Positions 1 through 8,220 of a stretch of DNA of 34,902 nt are shown here, piece by piece. Position 1 is the stretch's first letter. Each line of letters starts with the position of its first letter. The translations under genes were made by a program, and so were the position numbers. Source of the stretch: Nonomuraea sp. MG754425 (lineage in GTDB: Bacteria > Actinomycetota > Actinomycetes > Streptosporangiales > Streptosporangiaceae); the NCBI RefSeq assembly GCF_021699195.1, contig NZ_SSXE01000143.1:1-34902 (forward strand), given 5' to 3'. Under the pieces are notes generated by a model, which had not been told where the DNA came from, made no database searches, and saw nothing but the letters and a program-made list of their open reading frames with translations.

Positions 1-1254
1 CCCCCACTCCCGCCCACGCCCACGCCGTCTGCCACGGCGCCCACCATCGGGCCGGTGAAGGCGGCGGCGAAGCGGTGGGCGTACACGTTCGAGCGCCCCA
101 GGTCCGTCTACTGGAAGCAGACTCAGGTCCTCAACGTGTCCGGACATTTCGTGAGCCATCTCGAACTGAATGTCCGTGGCTTCACCGGCGACGGCCGGAA
201 GAAGTGGGAGCGGAACTTCCCCGGCGACCCGGAATCCCCGGACTTCGGCGGCTCCGACGCCGAGCTCCACCAGGCCGCCGGCGTGCTGATCATGTCGTAC
301 GAACACCCCACCGAGGACGCCTGGCCCCAGCCCAACGTGGTCGAGGCACTCGACCCCGCCACGGGGCGCACCCTGTGGAAGAACGTCACCTCGCCCTACC
401 AGACCGTCGTCGGCGACACGGTCTACACACCGCTCTGCCGGGGGAAGCAGACCGGGCGCCAGGACGACTGCATGCTGAGCGCGCGCGACGCGCGAACCGG
501 GCGGGCACGCTGGACGATCCCCACCGAGCACGTGCCGTTCGTCCTGGACGGGGACGACACGACGCTGGTGATGCGCACCCAGCCGAAGGGGGTCAGGGGG
601 AAGTTCTGGCTGACCACGCTGGACAAGCGGACCGGAGCCCGGCTGGGCCTGCGCGTCGAGTCACGCGCGTTCGCGGGCGGACAGTCGCTGCCGGCGCAGT
701 TCGGGTCCGCCGTCCACCTGGTGTCCGGCAAGGTGATCCAGGTCGCCGAGGTCCTCGTCCAAGAGGCCGGGCGATGCGACATCGTGGAGGCCGCCCGCGA
801 CGCCCGCACCGGGAAGCGGCTGTGGCGCGCCGCCTGGCAGGACCCCGGCTGCGAACACAGCCGCTTCGCGGGCGGCGCGCTTGCCGGCGTGGCCGCCGAC
901 GGACGGCCGACACTGCGCGACCCGGCCACCGGCGAGATCACCTGGACCGGCACCGCACCTGGCCGGATCATCGACGCGGACGGCGACGACGTCCTGGTGA
1001 GTTCGACGACGAAATACACGGTGTACGGCGACGCGCACGAGTGGTCGGTGGACGCCACCGCGCTCGGCGGCGCGTTCCTGATGAAGGGGCGGCTGCTGGC
1101 GACGCGCCGGCAGCAGTCGGCGCTCGCCCTCGACCTGCGTACCGGCAGCCCGCTCTGGCAGGCGAACGGCCGCATCGTGGGGGCGGGCGACGACTGGCTG
1201 GCGACGATCGCCAACGACGACGGCAAGAAGACGATCAGGGTCTACCCGCTCTAG
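1..1254 (+). CDS. PQQ-type beta-propeller protein, 5' end missing
   Basis: The reading frame is open from base 1. The first 18 codons are a Pro/Thr-rich stretch, so the true start lies upstream; a GTG at 55 is possible but would cut into what looks like a linker. The rest is a WD/PQQ-like propeller. At least five blades carry the pattern D-x-x-TG-x-x-x-W (for example DPATGRTLW, DARTGRARW, DARTGKRLW, DPATGEITW, DLRTGSPLW). This architecture, a proline/threonine linker followed by a PQQ_2 propeller, is common in actinobacterial membrane-anchored extracytoplasmic proteins of unknown function. A transmembrane segment or a kinase domain could sit upstream of the window. No catalytic residues are recognised. 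It probably acts as a binding or scaffold domain outside the membrane. Confidence 0.85.
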   Translation, partial: PPLPPTPTPSATAPTIGPVKAAAKRWAYTFERPRSVYWKQTQVLNVSGHFVSHLELNVRGFTGDGRKKWERNFPGDPESPDFGGSDAELHQAAGVLIMSYEHPTEDAWPQPNVVEALDPATGRTLWKNVTSPYQTVVGDTVYTPLCRGKQTGRQDDCMLSARDARTGRARWTIPTEHVPFVLDGDDTTLVMRTQPKGVRGKFWLTTLDKRTGARLGLRVESRAFAGGQSLPAQFGSAVHLVSGKVIQVAEVLVQEAGRCDIVEAARDARTGKRLWRAAWQDPGCEHSRFAGGALAGVAADGRPTLRDPATGEITWTGTAPGRIIDADGDDVLVSSTTKYTVYGDAHEWSVDATALGGAFLMKGRLLATRRQQSALALDLRTGSPLWQANGRIVGAGDDWLATIANDDGKKTIRVYPL

Positions 1255-1376
1255 CCGCACCCGGCCGGGGCGCGCCCGCGCCCTGCTCGGGTACGCTCGC
1301 CCGCCTCTCATGCCGTCCGTGATCCGCCTCCTCGCTGGGCCTGGTCAGGTGGCCTGGCAGGGGCGACGATCGGCCC

Positions 1377-1820
1377 ATGAGCATGGACATGCGCACCCAG
1401 GAGCTCGCCGACCGGTTGGAGATCGCCGCCCTGCTGGCGCGGTACACCTACGCCATCGACTCGGGGCGGTGGGACCTGCTCGACGAGGTGTTCAGCAGGG
1501 ACGCGGTGATCGACTACAGCTCCTCCGGCGGCATCAGGGGCAGCCGGGACGAGGTCAAGGCGTGGCTGGCGGAGGTGCTCACGCACTGGCCGTCCCGGCT
1601 GCACCTGGTCGGGGCCGCGTACATCGACTTCGGCGACGGCGAGGCCCGCGTGGTCGCGCCCTTCACCGACACCCTGGCCCCGACGCGGGAGATGGTGGCC
1701 GCCACGACCGAGGGCTTCCTGCACGGCGGCGGCCACTACCACCACCGTATGCTCCGCACCCCGGACGGCTGGCGCAGCACCGAACTGGTGGAGGAGCAGA
1801 GCTGGCGCACGGTGTGCTGA
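1377..1820 (+). CDS. SnoaL-like (NTF2 fold) protein
   Basis: A protein of 147 residues with the look of the SnoaL_4 group of the NTF2-like fold. An N-terminal helix (residues about 8-30, EIAALLARYTYAIDSG) precedes the pattern RWDLLDEVFSRDAVIDY, where the family packs its cone-shaped pocket. Members are small cyclases, isomerases, dehydratases or ligand-binding proteins, so no reaction can be assigned. The start ATG at 1377 is followed by two further in-frame ATGs and has only a weak purine stretch in front. It lies 95 nt upstream of the IclR regulator in the same direction. A short imperfect duplication (GGTGTGCTGAGA) spans its stop codon. Confidence 0.85.
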   Translation: MSMDMRTQELADRLEIAALLARYTYAIDSGRWDLLDEVFSRDAVIDYSSSGGIRGSRDEVKAWLAEVLTHWPSRLHLVGAAYIDFGDGEARVVAPFTDTLAPTREMVAATTEGFLHGGGHYHHRMLRTPDGWRSTELVEEQSWRTVC

Positions 1821-1915
1821 GACGGTGTGCTGAGAAGGGGGCGACAGGGTCGGCGGACAGGGGTGTGCCTGTTGGGGTAGGCGTCCGGTTTTCGAATAGC
1901 GCGGATGCTGTATGG

Positions 1916-2686
1916 ATGACCGGCGAACCTCCCACCGACCTGATCCGCAGCGTCTCACGCGCGCTCCGCGTGCTCGAGGAGGTCTCGCGCGCCGAGCGTC
2001 CGTTGCCGGTCAAGGTCATCGCGCGCCGCTGCGGCCTGAACCTGGCCACCTCGTACCATCTGGTCCGCACCCTGTGTTACGAGGGTTACCTGCATCGGAT
2101 GTCCGACGGCGGCTACCTGCCGGGCTCTCAGGTGGCCGAGCGGTTCCACGAGATGCTGGCGGCGTTCGGCCGGCCGCCGCAGGCCGCCGCCGTGCTGCGG
2201 CACCTGGCCGCCGTCACCGGCCACACCGCGTATCTGGCGCGGTTGTCGGAGGAGCGGCTGGTCGTGGTGGACGTGGCCGAGGGACCGCGTTCGCCGTACC
2301 TGGAGGAGTTGCGGGCGGGGCTGGAGACGGCGCCGCACGCGACGGCGCTGGGCAAGGCGCTGCTGCTGTCGCTGTCGGCCCGCGCCCGGCGCGCCGTCCT
2401 GACCGCGAGCGGCCTGCGCCGCTTCACCTCCTCGACGCCGGCCAGCGTCGAGGACCTGGAGGCGGAGCTGTCGCGATTACGGCCCGGGCAGGTGGTGGAG
2501 GAGCACGGGCAGTTCAGGCAGGACGTGGCGTGCGCGGGCGCGGTGGTGCCCGGCACGGGGTGGGCCGTCGGCATCTCGGCCCGGGGGCTGTCCATCCCGC
2601 AGATCGCGCGCATCCGCCTGGCCGAGGCCGTCCGGGAGCTGGATGACTCATCACGCCTCCCGGACGGGGCAGAAGGCATGGAGTGA
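1916..2686 (+). CDS. IclR-family transcriptional regulator
   Basis: 256 residues, the usual length for the family. The N-terminal winged helix-turn-helix (about residues 8-70) reads RSVSRALRVLEEVSRA, then the recognition region RRCGLNLATSYHLVRTL. The IclR effector-binding domain follows, with the typical HATALGKALL and DVACAGAVVPG segments. The frame is open further upstream, but the HTH begins directly after the ATG at 1916, which is therefore preferred. The regulator probably controls neighbouring catabolic genes. Its stop codon overlaps the GTG of the following Rossmann protein by 4 nt, so the two are translationally coupled. The ligand cannot be predicted. Confidence 0.92.
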   Translation: MTGEPPTDLIRSVSRALRVLEEVSRAERPLPVKVIARRCGLNLATSYHLVRTLCYEGYLHRMSDGGYLPGSQVAERFHEMLAAFGRPPQAAAVLRHLAAVTGHTAYLARLSEERLVVVDVAEGPRSPYLEELRAGLETAPHATALGKALLLSLSARARRAVLTASGLRRFTSSTPASVEDLEAELSRLRPGQVVEEHGQFRQDVACAGAVVPGTGWAVGISARGLSIPQIARIRLAEAVRELDDSSRLPDGAEGME

Positions 2687-3318
2687 GGGTGATCCTGTTC
2701 GGGGCGAGCGGCCTGATCGGGCGGGAGGTGCTCAGGGAGTGCCTGCTCGACGGCCGGGTCACGGCCGTGCTGGCGGTCGGGCGCGTCCCGGCCGGGCTCT
2801 CGTGCGGGAAGCTGCGCGCGACCGGGGAGGCCGGCCTGCCTCTCGTCGAGGACGAGTCGCGCGGGTACGACGCGTGCCTGTGCTGCCCGGCCCCTGCCGG
2901 GACGGGTGTGACGGGCGGCAGCAGGCGGGCCGCCTGTGACGTCACGCTGACGGCGGCCTCGACGCTGGCGCGGATCAGCCCCGGGTCGCGCTTCGTGTAC
3001 GTGTCCGGCGTGGACGCCCAGGGGCGGCCCACCGGCCCGGAAGCGGCCGGCCGGGTGGAGGAGGCGCTGCGGGCCCTGCCGCTGGAGGCGTACGCGCTCC
3101 GGCCCGGCCCCGTACGCCCCTCCGCCCTGGCTGCGCCGAGCCGGGTGGTCTACCTGGTCATTCGCCCGCTCCACGCGCTGCTGCGGCGGCTGGCCGGGAG
3201 CGGGACGGCCGCGGCGGGGCCGATCACGGCCGCGCGGCTCGGGCAGGCGATGATCACGGTGGCCGAGCGGGGGGCGGACCGCCGGGTGCTCGGACCGGGC
3301 GACATCGACGCGCTCTGA
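2683..3318 (+). CDS. NAD(P)-binding Rossmann-fold (epimerase-like) protein
   Basis: 211 residues, starting with GTG inside the IclR stop (GTGA overlap). Residues 7-13 are the nucleotide-binding loop GASGLIG after a short beta strand (RVILF). The order of later segments (REVLRECLLDGRV, YDACLCCPAP, FVYVSG, YALRPGPVRP) matches small atypical short-chain dehydrogenase/epimerase-like proteins of about 215 residues. In that group the VYVSG strand is normally followed by an R-V-K motif; here the sequence is GRVEEAL, so the lysine appears to be missing. It may be a redox sensor, an electron-transfer protein or a degenerate enzyme. Coupling to the IclR gene suggests shared regulation. Confidence 0.8.
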   Translation: MRVILFGASGLIGREVLRECLLDGRVTAVLAVGRVPAGLSCGKLRATGEAGLPLVEDESRGYDACLCCPAPAGTGVTGGSRRAACDVTLTAASTLARISPGSRFVYVSGVDAQGRPTGPEAAGRVEEALRALPLEAYALRPGPVRPSALAAPSRVVYLVIRPLHALLRRLAGSGTAAAGPITAARLGQAMITVAERGADRRVLGPGDIDAL

Positions 3319-3396
3319 CCTCATGATGGAATAACCCGGGGGACGCGGACGCTACCGTAACCGTCAAAGTTTCAACAGTCTGGGTTGGTGACTAAA

Positions 3397-4491
3397 ATGC
3401 AGTTCGGCATCTTCAGCGTGGGTGACGTCACCACGGACCCCACCAACGGCAGGACCCCGACCGAGAACGAGCGGATCAAGGCCATGGTCACGATCGCGCT
3501 CAAGGCCGAGGAGGTCGGGCTCGACGTGTTCGCGACCGGCGAGCACCACAACCCGCCCTTCGTGCCGTCCTCCCCCACCACGATGCTCGGCTACATCGCG
3601 GCCAGGACCGAGCGGCTGCAGTTGTCCACCGCCACGACGCTGATCACGACGAACGACCCGGTGAAGATCGCCGAGGACTTCGCGATGCTCCAGCACCTGG
3701 CGGACGGCCGGGTGGACGTCATGCTGGGCCGGGGCAACACCGGGCCGGTCTACCCGTGGTTCGGGCAGGACATCCGGCAGGGCATCCCGCTGGCCGTCGA
3801 GAACTACGCGCTGCTGCACAAGCTCTGGCGCGAGGACGTCGTGGACTGGGAGGGCCGTTTCCGCACGCCACTGCAGGGCTTCACCAGCACGCCGCGCCCG
3901 CTGGACGGGGTGCCGCCGTTCGTCTGGCACGGCTCCATCCGCAGCCCCGAGATCGCCGAGCAGGCCGCCTACTACGGCGACGGCTTCTTCGCCAACCACA
4001 TCTTCTGGCCGAAGGAGCACTTCATGCGCCTGATCAGCCTCTACCGGCAGCGGTACGCGCACTACGGCCACGGCACCCCCGAGCAGGCCGTCGTCGGCCT
4101 GGGCGGCCAGGTGTTCATGCGCAAGAACTCCCAGGACGCGGTCCGCGAGTTCCGCCCCTACTTCGACGTCGCCCCCGTGTACGGCCACGGGCCGTCGCTG
4201 GAGGAGTTCATGGCCGAGACGCCGCTCACCGTCGGCAGCCCGCAGCAGGTCATCGACCGGACGCTGGAGTTCAGGGAGTTCTTCGGCGACTACCAGCGCC
4301 AGCTCTTCCTCATGGACCACGCGGGCCTGCCGCTGAAGACCGTGCTGGAGCAGCTCGACCTGCTCGGCGAGGAGGTCGTGCCGGTGCTGCGCAAGGAGTT
4401 CGCCAAGGACCGCCCGGCCGGCGTCCCGGACGCTCCCACGCACGCCTCACTGCTGGCGGCCAGGAACGACTCCGCGCCCGTCGGCGCCTGA
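3397..4491 (+). CDS. FMN-dependent luciferase-like monooxygenase, CE1758-type
   Basis: 364 residues from ATG 3397; TTG 3385 and GTG 3388 are in-frame alternatives. The sequence is a bacterial luciferase-like TIM barrel. It begins MQFGIFSVGDV and includes ATGEHHNPPF, a FMN-site-type segment RVDVMLGRGN, PPFVWHGSIRS and GSPQQVIDRTL. These segments match the CE1758 group of luciferase-like monooxygenases, which is defined by co-occurrence with a dedicated FMN reductase. That reductase is the next gene, 22 nt downstream with a strong ribosome-binding site. The expected reaction is oxygen insertion into a small organic substrate using reduced FMN; the substrate is not known for the group. The leader carries an AT-rich stretch (AAAGTTTCAAC, 3366-3376) unusual for this region and possibly regulatory. 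Confidence 0.9.
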   Translation: MQFGIFSVGDVTTDPTNGRTPTENERIKAMVTIALKAEEVGLDVFATGEHHNPPFVPSSPTTMLGYIAARTERLQLSTATTLITTNDPVKIAEDFAMLQHLADGRVDVMLGRGNTGPVYPWFGQDIRQGIPLAVENYALLHKLWREDVVDWEGRFRTPLQGFTSTPRPLDGVPPFVWHGSIRSPEIAEQAAYYGDGFFANHIFWPKEHFMRLISLYRQRYAHYGHGTPEQAVVGLGGQVFMRKNSQDAVREFRPYFDVAPVYGHGPSLEEFMAETPLTVGSPQQVIDRTLEFREFFGDYQRQLFLMDHAGLPLKTVLEQLDLLGEEVVPVLRKEFAKDRPAGVPDAPTHASLLAARNDSAPVGA

Positions 4492-4513
4492 ACCGGAACC
4501 AGAAAGGAGCCCC

Positions 4514-5119
4514 ATGAAGCTCGTCGTCGTCACGGCCGGGCTGACCCAGCCCTCCTCCACCCGCCTGCTCGGCGACCGCCTGGCCGAGGCGGTCGCGCAG
4601 CGGGCGGAGGTTGAGGTCAGCGTGATCGAGCTGCGCGACCTGGCCGTGGACATCGCCAACAACTTCGTCACCGGCTTCGCCAACGCCCGCCTGCGCGCGG
4701 CGATCGAGGCCGTGACGGAGGCCGACGCGCTGGTCGCGGTCACGCCGATCTTCAGTGGCTCGTACAGCGGCCTGTTCAAGTCGTTCTTCGACGTGATCGA
4801 CAACACCGCGCTGGCGGGCAAGCCGGTGCTGATCGCGGCCACCGGCGGCACCGCCAGGCACTCACTGGCGCTGGAGCACGCGCTGCGCCCGCTGTTCGCG
4901 TACCTCAGGGCCGTGGTCGTGCCGACCGCCGTGTACGCGGCGTCCGAGGACTGGGGCGGCGGCCGGGACGCGTTCACCGACGGGCTCGGCGAGCGCATCG
5001 CGCGGGCCGCGCAGGAGCTGGCCGACCTGCTGCTGCGCCGGGCCCCGCGCGGGCCGGAGCCGGAGGCCGAGGTCGTACCGTTCGAGCAGCAACTGGCCGC
5101 TTTGCGGCTTGTGGAGTAG
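4514..5119 (+). CDS. NAD(P)H-dependent FMN reductase, CE1759-type partner
   Basis: 201 residues with a flavodoxin-like fold. It starts MKLVVVTAGLTQPSSTRLL, a strand followed by the phosphate-binding S-x-x-S loop of NADPH-dependent FMN reductases. Later come VAVTPIFSGSYSGLFKSFFD, the segment that cradles the isoalloxazine ring, and IAATGGTARHSLA. It matches the CE1759 group, the reductase partner of CE1758-type monooxygenases, and should supply FMNH2 to the enzyme encoded just upstream. AAGGAG lies five to six bases before the ATG. The C-terminal 40 residues are charged and look flexible. Confidence 0.9.
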   Translation: MKLVVVTAGLTQPSSTRLLGDRLAEAVAQRAEVEVSVIELRDLAVDIANNFVTGFANARLRAAIEAVTEADALVAVTPIFSGSYSGLFKSFFDVIDNTALAGKPVLIAATGGTARHSLALEHALRPLFAYLRAVVVPTAVYAASEDWGGGRDAFTDGLGERIARAAQELADLLLRRAPRGPEPEAEVVPFEQQLAALRLVE

Positions 5120-5189
5120 TTCCCGGACGGAATCCGGGTTCCAGGAGTATGGTCCGTCGGGACTCTTTCCTGACGATCAGGAGCAGAAT

Positions 5190-5945
5190 GTGCTGACCGC
5201 CGGCCTCCTGGCCCTCTCCCTCACCGTCGCGGCCCCGGCCGGTCTCGCCGAGCCGCACAAGAAGGACATCGCCCTGCGGCTGGTGTCCAGCGCGGAGAAC
5301 TCCTCCCTCGACTGGAAGGCCCAGTACGGCTACATCGAGGACATCAAGGACGAGCGCGGCTACACGGCCGGGATCATCGGCTTCTGCTCCGGCACCGGCG
5401 ACATGCTGAAGCTGGTCGAGCTCTACACCGAGCGCGCCCCGGACAACGTGCTGGCCCGGTACCTGCCGGCCCTGCGCGAGGTGAACGGCACCGACTCCCA
5501 CCAGGGCCTGGCGGACTTCCCGAAAGCCTGGCGGGCCGCCGCCAAGGACCCCGTCTTCCGGCAGGCCCAGAACGACGAGCGCGACCGCGTCTACTTCGAC
5601 CCCGCCGTCCGGCAGGCCAGGAAGGACGGGCTGCGGGCGCTCGGCCAGTTCGCCTACTACGACGCCATCGTCATGCACGGCCCCGGCGCCGACCGGCTGA
5701 GCTTCGGCGGCATCAGGAAGGCCGCCCTGGCCAAGGCCCGGCCCCCGGCGCGGGGCGGGGACGAGGTGCGGTACCTGAACGCGTTCCTCGACGCCCGCAA
5801 GAAGGCGATGCGGGCCGAGGAGGCCCACGAGGACACCAGCCGGGTGGACACGATGCAGCGGGTCTTCCTCAGGAACGGCAACCTCGACCTCGAACCGCCG
5901 CTGAAGTGGAAGGTCTACGGCGACCCGTACACGATCAAGAAGTGA
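5190..5945 (+). CDS. csn: Secreted chitosanase, glycoside hydrolase family 46
   Basis: An endo-hydrolase of beta-1,4-glucosamine polymers. The sequence closely follows the Streptomyces sp. N174 type. Blocks such as LVSSAENSSLDWKAQY, GIIGFCSGTGDML, AQNDERDRVYFDPAV, ALGQFAYYDAIVMHGPG and NLDLEPPLKWK are nearly identical to family members as I know them. The catalytic pair is E36 (in SAENSS) and D54 (in DIKDERGY), 18 residues apart as in the N174 enzyme (Glu22/Asp40). The start is set by AGGAG at 5179-5183 six bases before GTG 5190. It gives a signal sequence of about 20 residues ending GLA/EPHKK. That signal has no Lys or Arg in its n-region, which is unusual. The extra upstream frame adds only acidic or polar residues. 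Confidence 0.95.
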   Translation: MLTAGLLALSLTVAAPAGLAEPHKKDIALRLVSSAENSSLDWKAQYGYIEDIKDERGYTAGIIGFCSGTGDMLKLVELYTERAPDNVLARYLPALREVNGTDSHQGLADFPKAWRAAAKDPVFRQAQNDERDRVYFDPAVRQARKDGLRALGQFAYYDAIVMHGPGADRLSFGGIRKAALAKARPPARGGDEVRYLNAFLDARKKAMRAEEAHEDTSRVDTMQRVFLRNGNLDLEPPLKWKVYGDPYTIKK

Positions 5946-5969
5946 GCGCCCCGGTGGCCCGGGGCGCTC
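5944..5969. terminator. Bidirectional hairpin between chitosanase and propeller gene
   Basis: A perfect 11-bp stem, GAGCGCCCCGG with CCGGGGCGCTC, around a TGGC loop. It overlaps the last two bases of the chitosanase stop codon and ends 9 bases before the stop of the opposing gene. There is no U-tract on either side, as is normal in high-GC actinobacteria. It is well placed to terminate both convergent transcripts. Confidence 0.75.
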
Positions 5970-5978
5970 GCGGGCGGG

Positions 5979-6890
5979 TCAGGGCTTGACGGCGACGACG
6001 TCGTAGGCGGTTTCGGGCGTGGGGGTCGTGGTGAAGCGGGCGTTGGGCAGGTAGAGGCGGTGGCCGTGGGCGGCGACCGTCGTGGGCACGTCGAACCTGT
6101 CGTCGGTCAGCCGCTTGACCAGCTTGCCCGAGGCGCCGTCGCGGGCCAGGCCGATCACGGCGATCGTGTTCAGGCGGTTCTGGACGGCGTACAGGGTGCG
6201 GCCGGCCAGCAGCAGGCCGTCGCCGTTCACCAGGGACTCGCCGCCCAGGTCCACCTCGGTGGTGACGCCCGAGGACGGGTCCACCTCGAACAGCTTGCCG
6301 GTGTTGGACTGGACGATCAGCAGCGACCTCCCGTCGGGGCTCGGCGCGATGCCGTTGGCGTTGTTGCCGGTCGTGTACTGGATCGCGCCGCTGAGCGGGA
6401 TCTTGACCGCCTCGGCGGGCAGCGCGCCGCCACGGCCGAGCTCCAGCTTGTACAGCACCGGGTTGGCGGAGTCGGTGAAGTAGGCGTCGCGGCCGACGAG
6501 GATCACGTCGTTGACGAACGACGTGCCGGTGGCGAGCTGGTACGACTTGAGCACCGCCCCGGTGCGCAGGTCGATCACGCGCGCGTTCCCGGCGGTGCCG
6601 CCCGCCACGAACAGGCGTCCGTGCCCGTCGGTCTTGAGCCCGAGCGACTGCGTGCCCGGCCCCTTGCTGATCACGCCGCCTTTCCCGGTACGCAGGTCGG
6701 CCCGGTAGATGTCGCCGGTCGCGCGGGAGCCGAAGTAGGCGTGCTGGCCCCCGATCGCGATGCCCTCCGGCTGGAATCCGGCGGGCAGCGGGAAGGTGTC
6801 GGGTCTGGTCGCGGCCTGTGCGGGAACGCCGCCGAGCAGGGCGGCGATCAGGGCACTGCCGAGTGCCGTCTTCAGGATCGCGGATCTCAT
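5979..6890 (-). CDS. Secreted SMP-30/NHL-like beta-propeller protein
   Basis: 303 residues from ATG 6890; GTG 6899 and TTG 6908 are in-frame alternatives. An N-terminal signal peptide (MRSAILKTALGSALIAALLGG...AQAATRP) is followed by repeating propeller blades. These include GFQPEGIAIGGQHAYFGS, LGLKTDGHGRLFVAGG, GIAPSPDGRSLLIVQS and VAAHGHRLYLPNAR. This is the pattern of secreted SMP-30/gluconolactonase-like or NHL-like propellers. The metal-binding acids of true gluconolactonases are not obvious, so hydrolase activity is uncertain. It is divergent from the membrane protein at 7059 and convergent with the chitosanase, so it is probably a single-gene transcript. Confidence 0.82.
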   Translation of the reverse strand: MRSAILKTALGSALIAALLGGVPAQAATRPDTFPLPAGFQPEGIAIGGQHAYFGSRATGDIYRADLRTGKGGVISKGPGTQSLGLKTDGHGRLFVAGGTAGNARVIDLRTGAVLKSYQLATGTSFVNDVILVGRDAYFTDSANPVLYKLELGRGGALPAEAVKIPLSGAIQYTTGNNANGIAPSPDGRSLLIVQSNTGKLFEVDPSSGVTTEVDLGGESLVNGDGLLLAGRTLYAVQNRLNTIAVIGLARDGASGKLVKRLTDDRFDVPTTVAAHGHRLYLPNARFTTTPTPETAYDVVAVKP

Positions 6891-7025
6891 GCGGCCCACG
6901 ATGCCCAAGCGGCCGTCCGCGGCAAAGGCTCGTACGCGGCTTCACAGCGAGTTTTCAGCAACGCCCCGGATCAGGCGGGGCTCCCCGGGCTCGGGCCTCC
7001 TCCCGCGGGCGGAACCCAGCGAGTA

Positions 7026-7044
7026 GGTTGGGACAGAGCCAACC
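7026..7044 (+). promoter_or_regulatory. Inverted repeat in leader of the membrane protein gene
   Basis: GGTTGG and CCAACC are separated by 7 bases and lie just upstream of the purine stretch preceding ATG 7059. It could be an operator for a regulator or an mRNA hairpin near the ribosome-binding site. There is no independent support. Confidence 0.35.
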
Positions 7045-7058
7045 AAACGGGGTTAATC

Positions 7059-7589
7059 ATGTCGAACGGTGCTCGTCATGCTCTGGGAGTGGTCGCGGGG
7101 CTGCTCCTTCCGCCTCTCGTCGCCGCCGGCCTGTGGTACGGCGTCGGCGACCTCACGCTCAGGGCCCAGCAGAGTTTCCAGATCTCCTGGGTCGCGGTCG
7201 GCGTGCTCGCCGTGACGGCGATCCTGCTGGCCTTCCTGACCGGCTCGCGCCTGTCGCCGGTGGCCTCGCTGTTCGGCGGCCTGGCCTTCGCCGCCGCCGG
7301 GGTGCTGCCGTTCGTCGAGACGCAGACCGGGCTGCGGCTGCTGCCCCTCGACCTGCTGCCGCCCGTCGTACGGACCGGGTTCACCTCCGTGGCCTACACG
7401 GGGCTGCAGGCGGTGCTCGGCGTGACGCTGCTGGTGGTCTCGTTGTTCCCGACACGCTGGCGGGGCTCCGCCCGCGACTACGCCGAGCCGGTCGAGTACG
7501 AGGCGGCCTACGGGCACCCGCCGGCGCCGTACCTGCCGCCGCACAGCGGCCCCGAGGACACCACCCGGCCGATGTACCGGGAGCGTTGA
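7059..7589 (+). CDS. Four-helix membrane protein with cytoplasmic tail
   Basis: 176 residues. Four hydrophobic segments can be seen at about residues 8-28, 43-61, 67-88 and 107-129. A charged tail rich in Pro, Tyr and Glu follows (YEAAYGHPPAPYLPP...). No conserved catalytic motif is visible. The start ATG follows an ACGGGG-type site. The gene is divergent from the secreted propeller gene. Its downstream neighbour is the folate cyclohydrolase, 28 nt away, but nothing in the protein suggests a folate role. The function is not recognised. Confidence 0.8.
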   Translation: MSNGARHALGVVAGLLLPPLVAAGLWYGVGDLTLRAQQSFQISWVAVGVLAVTAILLAFLTGSRLSPVASLFGGLAFAAAGVLPFVETQTGLRLLPLDLLPPVVRTGFTSVAYTGLQAVLGVTLLVVSLFPTRWRGSARDYAEPVEYEAAYGHPPAPYLPPHSGPEDTTRPMYRER

Positions 7590-7617
7590 GCCGGACGCGA
7601 CCTGGCAGAATGCGGCC

Positions 7618-8220
7618 ATGCGCGACTTGAAGATCGTCGACTACCTCGACCGGCTCGCCGACCGGGTGCCCGCCCCCGGCGGCGGGGCCGCGGCGGCCCT
7701 GCACGCGGCCCAGGCCGCCGCACTGCTCGGCATGGTGGCCCGCTACACCACCGGGGAGAAGTACGCCGGCCACGCCGAGACCGTCGTCGCCGTGATCGCC
7801 GAGACCGACACCCTGCGCGCGCGGGCGCTGCGGCTGGCCGAGGAGGACGCGGCGGCGTTCACCGCCGTCGCCGACGCCTACCGGCTGCCCAAGGGCGAGG
7901 AGCGCACCGCCGCCATCGCCAGGGCGCTGGTGGGCGCGGCCGAGCCGCCCGCCAGGGTGGTCGAGACCGCCGCGCGCGTGGTCGAGCTGTGCGAGCTGCT
8001 GCTGCCGATCGGCAACCGCAACGTCGTCACCGACGTGGCCGCCGCCGCCGAGTCGGCCCGCGCCGCCCTCACCACGGCCAGGGTGAACGTCGAGATCAAC
8101 CTCGGCGGCATCAAGGACGAGCGAGTACGCGAAGAGCTGAACATCCGCGTCTCGGGCGTGGACGCGGCCGTCGCCAGGGCAGACTGGGTGACCGCCGAGG
8201 TACGCGAGGAGATCTCTTGA
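7618..8220 (+). CDS. fchA: FchA-type methenyl-THF cyclohydrolase / cyclodeaminase
   Basis: 200 residues, the size of stand-alone members of the formiminotransferase-cyclodeaminase C-terminal family (FTCD_C). The diagnostic N-terminal VPAPGGGAAAAL (residues about 17-28) is present. So are the helices ending VVELCELLLPIGNRNVVTDV and INLGGIKDE. Family members interconvert 5,10-methenyl- and 10-formyl-tetrahydrofolate, or deaminate formimino-THF. The next gene, folD, starts inside its stop codon (TTGA), so the products are made together. With no formiminotransferase or histidine-degradation gene nearby, the cyclohydrolase role is favoured. This matters because the adjacent FolD lacks its cyclohydrolase lysine. 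Confidence 0.9.
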   Translation: MRDLKIVDYLDRLADRVPAPGGGAAAALHAAQAAALLGMVARYTTGEKYAGHAETVVAVIAETDTLRARALRLAEEDAAAFTAVADAYRLPKGEERTAAIARALVGAAEPPARVVETAARVVELCELLLPIGNRNVVTDVAAAAESARAALTTARVNVEINLGGIKDERVREELNIRVSGVDAAVARADWVTAEVREEIS

